Source of the DNA: Alphaproteobacteria bacterium
GTDB taxonomy: Bacteria > Pseudomonadota > Alphaproteobacteria > Bin65
Direction: 5' to 3'
Assembly: GCA_022819985.1 (NCBI GenBank)
Contig: JAJEGH010000018.1
Span: 1-64,000, forward strand
DNA: 64,000 nt
This document shows positions 59,252 through 64,000 of the stretch, piece by piece. The first letter of the stretch is position 1; each line of letters opens with the position of its first letter. A program made the position numbers and the translations under genes. The notes beneath the pieces were generated by a model. The model had not been told where the DNA came from. It was given only the letters and a program-made list of their open reading frames with translations, and did no database searches.

Positions 59252-60523
59252 TCAGCCGTCCCGATCCGCCTCGGCTTCCTCGGCGCGCGGATCGAAGGCG
59301 AAGATGTTGGGCGAGGTCCGCGCCATCGGCACATAGTCTTCCCGGTTTTCCGGCGCGATCGCGCGGCGCTGTTTCGTGCGACGGAGGGTCCACAGCGCCA
59401 CGCTGCCGTGCAGGATGCCGGTAAACAGGAACAGGAAGCCCGGGTCGAACAGCTCCATCAGGGCCGAGGCGACCAGCGGCCCGGCGACGGCGCCGACACC
59501 GAAAATCACCAGCAGGCCGGCGCTGATCTCGACGAAATCCTCCGGATCGGCATGGTCGTTCGCGTGGGCGACCGCGAAACCGTAGATCGAGAACGCCGCC
59601 GCGCCGAACAGGAAGTTGGCGGCATAGACGACCATGACCGGAAGGCCGGAAGCGCTCAGCAGGACCGCACCGGCGACGGCGGCGACGGCGCACACCGCGG
59701 CGATCAGCCAGCGCCGGTCCGGCAGCCGGTCCGACAGGCGGCCGAGCGGATACTGCACGACCGCGCCGCCGACGATGGCGACGCTGATGAACACGGCGAT
59801 GCCGGTGACCGAAAGGCCGAGATCCTTGGCGTAGACCGCGGCGAGGCTCCAGACCGCGCCGTTGGCCATGCCGTTGGTCAGGCAGCCGACAACGCTGACC
59901 TGCGAATTGCGCCACAGTTTGCGCAGGTCCGGCCGGGCCTTGACCGGCAGCGGCGGCGAGGGGGACCGGGTCAGGCAGACCGGAATGACCGCCAGCGCGA
60001 ACAGGATCGCGGCCAGGGAAAACAGCTTCGAACTGCCGGGCGCTTCGAGCAGGAGAAGATATTGCCCCGCCGTTACCGCCGCCAGATGGATCGCGACATA
60101 GGCCGAGAACACCGTGCCGCGGTTCTGCCGGGTCGCCGCGCCGTTCAGCCAGCTCTCGATCACCATATACAGGCCGGCGATGCACAGGCCGATCATCGCG
60201 CGAAAGACGATCCAGGCGACCGGGTCCGGGGCCAGTTCGTGCAGCAGCGGTACGATGGCCGCCAGCGCGGCGACGGCCGCGTAGACCCGGATATGGCCGA
60301 CCCGCGCGACCAGCGGCGGCACGAGGTAGCAGCCCAGCACGAAGCCGACCGAATAGGCCGCGCCGATCGCGCCGATCCAGGCGGCGCCGAACCCTTCGAT
60401 GTCCGCGCGCAGCGGCACGAGGGTCAGAAACAGGCCGTTGCCCAGCATAAGCAGCGCCACCCCGACGAGCAGGGCGGCGACCGGCGCGAGCAGCGCCTTC
60501 GGTGCGGCGAGGGAGGCGGTCAT
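59252..60523 (-). CDS. MFS transporter (YcaD/UMF2 type)
   Basis: 423 residues with twelve membrane segments. VPLRADIEGFGAAWIGAIGAAYSVGFVLGC opens it, and GLYMVIESWLNGAATRQNRG is a family mark. The substrate is not evident. Upstream of the box genes, so an aromatic acid is conceivable but not supported by family. Confidence 0.82.
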   Translation of the reverse strand: MTASLAAPKALLAPVAALLVGVALLMLGNGLFLTLVPLRADIEGFGAAWIGAIGAAYSVGFVLGCYLVPPLVARVGHIRVYAAVAALAAIVPLLHELAPDPVAWIVFRAMIGLCIAGLYMVIESWLNGAATRQNRGTVFSAYVAIHLAAVTAGQYLLLLEAPGSSKLFSLAAILFALAVIPVCLTRSPSPPLPVKARPDLRKLWRNSQVSVVGCLTNGMANGAVWSLAAVYAKDLGLSVTGIAVFISVAIVGGAVVQYPLGRLSDRLPDRRWLIAAVCAVAAVAGAVLLSASGLPVMVVYAANFLFGAAAFSIYGFAVAHANDHADPEDFVEISAGLLVIFGVGAVAGPLVASALMELFDPGFLFLFTGILHGSVALWTLRRTKQRRAIAPENREDYVPMARTSPNIFAFDPRAEEAEADRDG

Positions 60524-60670
60524 GCGCGCCACGGCGGGAAGCCCTTGCAAACGGGTCCGGCAGCAGTGCCGGGGCGCGGCGATATATGGAGCGAATGCGG
60601 TGCGCGCAACCCCTCGTTTATTCAATTCGACGGGCCGGGAATGCCCGGCGCCGACGCCGTCCCGATCCGG

Positions 60671-61141
60671 TCAGGCGGCGAGGGCGCGGGCCTCGCTAAA
60701 ATTTCCGATCCACTCCTTGACCCACGCGACGCCGTCGTCTTCGGCAATCGTGCCGGAACTGGCGTCATGGGTGAAAATTTCGCCGATCTTCTTGGCGCCG
60801 CAGTCCGCCAGCGCCTTGTCGAAACGCTTGCCGCCGAAGTTGAAGGTATCCGAATAGGTCATGTCGCCGAGCGAGAAGACGCCGTAGCGCACGCCGCTCA
60901 GGTCCGGCTTGTCCTGGACAAGCCCTTCGTAGAGCGCCATGGCGTTGTCCGGCACGTCGCCCTGGCCGTAGGTCGAGGAGACGATCAGGAAATCGCCGCC
61001 GCCGTCGAACACCGAGATATCGAGATCGTCCATCGGCTCGACCTCGATCTCGTGGCCGAGTTCGGCGAGTGTGTCGCTCATCTCTTCCGCCACCATTTCG
61101 GCGGTGCCGGTCATCGTGCCGACCAGAATCTTCAGTTCCAC
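60671..61141 (-). CDS. Flavodoxin (MioC-like)
   Basis: 156 residues. VGTMTGTAEMVAEEM is the FMN phosphate-binding loop and SSTYGQGDVPDNA the isoalloxazine loop, with SLGDMTYSDTFN following. The GTG start at 61141 is chosen because it gives the standard N-terminus ELKILVGTMTG. It is divergent from boxR. It could supply electrons to an oxygenase, but the link to the box pathway is only positional. Confidence 0.85.
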   Translation of the reverse strand: MELKILVGTMTGTAEMVAEEMSDTLAELGHEIEVEPMDDLDISVFDGGGDFLIVSSTYGQGDVPDNAMALYEGLVQDKPDLSGVRYGVFSLGDMTYSDTFNFGGKRFDKALADCGAKKIGEIFTHDASSGTIAEDDGVAWVKEWIGNFSEARALAA

Positions 61142-61158
61142 GGCCGTTGCTCCAACCT

Positions 61159-61194
61159 GTCTCGGGGCATGTCCCGGGGCATGTTCCGGGGGTC
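61159..61194. repeat. 12-base tandem repeat x3 upstream of the flavodoxin gene
   Basis: GTCTCGGGGCAT, GTCCCGGGGCAT and GTTCCGGGGGTC lie in tandem just before the flavodoxin start. Related in sequence to the GGTCCCGG-type units elsewhere in the window. Confidence 0.8.
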
Positions 61195-61284
61195 GGTCCC
61201 GGTTGCGGCGGCCTCCGGCGGCGCAGCCGGCAGGGCGCAGTCCCGCTCCGGGGCGAGTGGCGCGCAAGATAAATCCATTTGATC

Positions 61285-61314
61285 TTGATGACAAGCATTA
61301 TATTGCATATAATG
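61285..61314 (+). promoter_or_regulatory. boxR promoter with overlapping BoxR-type operator
   Basis: TTGATG (61285-61290), 17 bases, TATAAT (61308-61313) is a near-consensus promoter. The -10 overlaps the perfect palindrome CATTATATTGCATATAATG (61296-61314), with 8-base arms and a central TGC. Fourteen bases of it (ATTATATTGCATAT) recur at 62281-62294 before boxC. Confidence 0.75.
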
Positions 61315-61342
61315 GGACGAGCCTCCAGACGGGACCGCAACC

Positions 61343-62254
61343 ATGGAAGCCTTCCAACGCCCGCCGGCGCCGGAATCCCGGCAGAATGGCGAGCTCGACG
61401 CCTACCTGGCCGGACTGGGCGAGCGTGTCCGTGCGGCACGGGCCCGGCGCGGCATGTCGCGCAAGGTCCTGTCGCGCGCCTCCGGCGTGTCGGAACGTTA
61501 TCTGGCCCAGCTCGAAGCCGGAAAGGGCAATATCTCGATCGGCCTGTTGCGCAAGGTCGCCGAGGCGATGAGCGTGCCGCTGGCCGACCTGGTGCGCGAG
61601 GGCGGCGAGCGGCCGGTCGACCTGACCCTGCTCATCCGCAAGCTGGAACGCCTGCAGCCGGACGAACTCGCTCAGGCCAACAGCCTGCTGACCGAGACCC
61701 TGGGCCTGGGCGAGAGCGGGCGCCGGATCGACCGGGTTGCGCTCATCGGCCTGCGCGGCGCCGGCAAGACGACGCTGGGCGCCGCCCTGGCCCGGCGCAG
61801 CGGCGTCCCCTTCATCGAAATGGCGCGCGAAATCGAGCGGACCGCCGGCATGCCGGTCGACCAGATATTCGACCTGTCCGGGCAGGCCGCCTACCGGCGC
61901 TACGAGCGCCGCGCCCTGGAGGATGTGCTGGCCGCCCATCCGGAATGCGTGATTGCCGCAGGCGGCAGCATCGTCTCCGAGCCGGAGACCTACGAGCTGC
62001 TGCTTCGCGAATGTTTCACCGTCTGGCTGCGCGCGACGCCGGAGGACCATATGCGCCGGGTCCGCGAACAGGGCGACACCCGCCCGATGGAGAACAGCGG
62101 CGAGGCGATGGCCGATCTCAAGCGCATTCTGGAGACGAGAAACGCGCTCTACACGCGCGCCGATGTCGTGCTCGACACCTCGGGCCGGTCGGCGGAAGCG
62201 GCGCTGAACGCGCTGGGCCTTGCCCTGAGCGACGCCCGGCGGAAAAGCGAATAA
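61343..62254 (+). CDS. boxR: BoxR regulator (XRE fused to shikimate-kinase-like domain)
   Basis: 303 residues. An XRE helix-turn-helix (RVRAARARRGMSRKVLSRAS, ERYLAQLEAGKGNISIGLL) is joined to a shikimate-kinase-like domain with the P-loop ALIGLRGAGKTTLGAALARR. This is the BoxR/BzdR architecture that senses benzoyl-CoA and represses benzoate genes. The palindrome in its own promoter and before boxC supports control of both. Confidence 0.95.
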   Translation: MEAFQRPPAPESRQNGELDAYLAGLGERVRAARARRGMSRKVLSRASGVSERYLAQLEAGKGNISIGLLRKVAEAMSVPLADLVREGGERPVDLTLLIRKLERLQPDELAQANSLLTETLGLGESGRRIDRVALIGLRGAGKTTLGAALARRSGVPFIEMAREIERTAGMPVDQIFDLSGQAAYRRYERRALEDVLAAHPECVIAAGGSIVSEPETYELLLRECFTVWLRATPEDHMRRVREQGDTRPMENSGEAMADLKRILETRNALYTRADVVLDTSGRSAEAALNALGLALSDARRKSE

Positions 62255-62260
62255 TAATGC

Positions 62261-62294
62261 TTGCAATGCAAAAAATGTGAATTATATTGCATAT
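62261..62294 (+). promoter_or_regulatory. boxC promoter with second BoxR-type operator
   Basis: TTGCAA (62261-62266) and TATATT (62283-62288) form a promoter with a 16-base spacer. ATTATATTGCATAT (62281-62294) overlaps the -10 and is identical to the core of the boxR palindrome. TGCA occurs again at 62267-62270. Confidence 0.7.
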
Positions 62295-62363
62295 TGCGCG
62301 GAGCGTATCGAGACGCGCCGAATAACCTGCCGCGCCGGAAAGGGCGGCATCCGGGGAGCGACC

Positions 62364-64000
62364 ATGACCGAAAATATCGTGCTGTATGACCGGGAGCCCG
62401 GCGACTACAAACACTGGTCGATCGATGTCGACGGCGAGGTCGCGCGGTTGACCCTGGACGTCGCCGAGGACGGCGGGCTCAAGCCCGGCTACGCGCTGAA
62501 GCTGAATTCCTACGACCTGGGCGTGGACATGGAACTGTCGGACGCCCTGCAGCGCATCCGCTTCGAGCATCCGTCGGTCAAGGTGGCGGTCGTCACCAGC
62601 GGCAAGGACCGGGTGTTCTGCGCCGGCGCCAACATCAACATGCTGTCCGCTTCCGAACACTGGTGGAAGGTGAATTTCTGCAAATTCACCAACGAGACCC
62701 GCAACGGCCTCGAGGACATGTCGGAAAGCTCCGGCCTGAAATCGCTTGCTGCGGTCAACGGCGCCTGCGCCGGCGGCGGCTACGAACTGGCGCTCGCCTG
62801 CGACGAGATCGTGATGGTCAACGACCGCTCCTCCACCGTGAGCCTGCCGGAAGTGCCGCTGCTCGGCGTGCTGCCCGGCACCGGCGGCCTGACCCGGGTG
62901 ACCGACAAGCGCAAGGTGCGCCGCGACCTGGCCGACGTGTTCTGCACGACTTCGGAAGGCGTGCGGGCCGACCGGGCCAAGGCCTGGAAGCTGATCGACG
63001 ATTATGCGCCGCCGGCCGCGTTCGACGCGCTGGTCGCCGACCGGGCGAAGGCGCTGGCCGCGCAATCCAGCCGCCCGGACGAAGCGACGGGCGTAAAGCT
63101 GACCCCGCTGAACCGCCGGATCGACGATGCGGGCTACCATTACGAATTCGTCGACGTCGCGCTGGATTCGGCCGACCGCACCGCGACGCTGACGGTGCGC
63201 GGCCCGGACGGCGCGCCGCCGGCGACCGCTGCGGAGATCGAGGCGGCGGGCGTTGGCTGGTGGGTCCTGCAGATGACGCGCGAACTGGACGACGCGATCC
63301 TGATGCTGCGCACCAACAACACCGACATCGGCCTGTGGCTGCTGCGCGCCGAGGGCGATGCCGCGGCCGTGCTGGCGGCCGGCCGGTCGCTGCTGGAGAA
63401 CCGGGACAACTGGTTCGTCAACGAGACGGTCCAGTATCTCAAGCGGACGCTGGCGCGGCTCGACGTGTCGTCGCGCAGCCTGTTCGCCATCGCCGATGCC
63501 GGCACCTGTTTCGCCGGCATCCTCGCCGAGCTGCTGCTCGCCGCCGACCGTTCCTACATGCTCGACGATCAGGAGGAGCCGGAGAATTCGCCGGCCGTCC
63601 TGCTCGACGAGACGAATTTCGGCCTGTTCCCGATGCCGAACGGCCTGACCCGGATCGCCGCGCATTTCCAGGAGGACGCCGCCGCCGAGGCCGCCGCCCG
63701 GGCGCGGACCGGCGAGGCGATAGGCCCGGAGGAAGCCGCCGGACTCGGCCTCGTCACCTTCGCGCCGGACGAACTGGACTGGGAGGACGAGGTGCGCCTC
63801 GCCATCGAGGAGCGCGCCAGCCTGTCGCCCGACGCGCTGACCGGCATGGAGGCCAGCCTGCGCTTCGGCGGCAGGGAGACCATGGCCACCAAGGTATTCG
63901 GCCGGCTGACCGCCTGGCAGAACTGGATCTTCATCCGGCCCAACGCCGTCGGCGACCGGGGCGCGCTCAAGCTCTACGGCACCGGCACCAAACCCAGCTT
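62364..64000 (+). CDS. boxC: BoxC, 2,3-epoxybenzoyl-CoA dihydrolase (cut by window end)
   Basis: At least 545 residues in this window, with no stop before 64000; the family is about 550-560 residues, so only a few are missing. It starts MTENIVLYDREPGDYKHWSI after GGGGAG. The crotonase-like N-terminal half has VVTSGKDRVFCAGANINML and the C-terminal half follows in the usual fused arrangement. BoxC opens the ring of 2,3-epoxybenzoyl-CoA in the aerobic benzoate pathway. BoxA/BoxB would lie beyond the window. Confidence 0.95.
   Translation, partial: MTENIVLYDREPGDYKHWSIDVDGEVARLTLDVAEDGGLKPGYALKLNSYDLGVDMELSDALQRIRFEHPSVKVAVVTSGKDRVFCAGANINMLSASEHWWKVNFCKFTNETRNGLEDMSESSGLKSLAAVNGACAGGGYELALACDEIVMVNDRSSTVSLPEVPLLGVLPGTGGLTRVTDKRKVRRDLADVFCTTSEGVRADRAKAWKLIDDYAPPAAFDALVADRAKALAAQSSRPDEATGVKLTPLNRRIDDAGYHYEFVDVALDSADRTATLTVRGPDGAPPATAAEIEAAGVGWWVLQMTRELDDAILMLRTNNTDIGLWLLRAEGDAAAVLAAGRSLLENRDNWFVNETVQYLKRTLARLDVSSRSLFAIADAGTCFAGILAELLLAADRSYMLDDQEEPENSPAVLLDETNFGLFPMPNGLTRIAAHFQEDAAAEAAARARTGEAIGPEEAAGLGLVTFAPDELDWEDEVRLAIEERASLSPDALTGMEASLRFGGRETMATKVFGRLTAWQNWIFIRPNAVGDRGALKLYGTGTKPS

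Overview
The window reads as chromosomal DNA from a high-GC alphaproteobacterium, probably Rhodospirillales-like. The evidence is a RegB/RegA-type redox two-component pair, alphaproteobacterial LexA boxes (GTTC-N7-GTTC), a methionine synthase split into two proteins, many TRAP transporters, an intracellular PHA depolymerase and the start of a box (aerobic benzoyl-CoA) cluster. Coding density is high. No rRNA, tRNA, CRISPR array, prophage or intact transposase was found. The species cannot be named from sequence alone.

Layout. 0.4-8.2 kb: zapE, a nitronate monooxygenase, moaB, two small glycosyltransferases, a radical SAM protein under a probable LexA box, and gluQ, separated by composite palindromic repeats. 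8.5-13.4 kb: a SahR-like ArsR/methyltransferase regulator leading a split metH. 13.5-25.4 kb: transport and catabolism, with an orphan TAXI binding protein, a GMC oxidoreductase divergent from a dctPQM TRAP operon plus IclR regulator, then an acyl-CoA ligase/MaoC/fused TRAP permease operon. 25.8-32.6 kb: an exported SNase-like nuclease, hyi, a TauE/thiol-dioxygenase/four-rhodanese sulfur cluster, a Nudix hydrolase, DUF3501, and a HicB-like orphan overlapping an AT-rich secreted Cys-rich protein. 33-39.7 kb: Hsp20, then methyltransferase, phosphatase, msbA, waaA and lpxK (lipid A/Kdo). 39.7-41.7 kb: a RES/Xre toxin-antitoxin pair with a perfect operator, and DUF1178. 41.8-48.1 kb: methyltransferase, hisF, hisE, HIT, regA/regB and an ABC exporter. 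48.3-53.1 kb: a CobS-like protein lacking the catalytic acidic motif, a histidine phosphatase, a PHA depolymerase with a PhaR-like operator, a YgjP-type metallopeptidase and an Ada-like methyltransferase. 53.1-61.1 kb: CaiB-type CoA transferase, TacA/TacT-type pair, orphan xanthine-dehydrogenase-type large subunit, orphan ABC-2 permease, MFS permease and flavodoxin. 61.3-64 kb: boxR and boxC, the latter cut by the window end.

Themes. (1) Toxin-antitoxin turnover: two intact pairs (RES/Xre, TacA/TacT), one orphan HicB, and remnants of a HigB-like toxin and a BrnA-like antitoxin. (2) Regulatory dyads fit the genes beside them (SahR-like, IclR-type, PhaR-like, BoxR, LexA), while other sites sit where no gene is left: twin TetR-type palindromes and a second LexA box. 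(3) Two subfamilies of 150-260 bp composite palindromic elements, and about seventeen short tandem repeats, mostly of 12 or 15 bp, clustered at gene ends. (4) Several orphan halves of normally multi-part systems.
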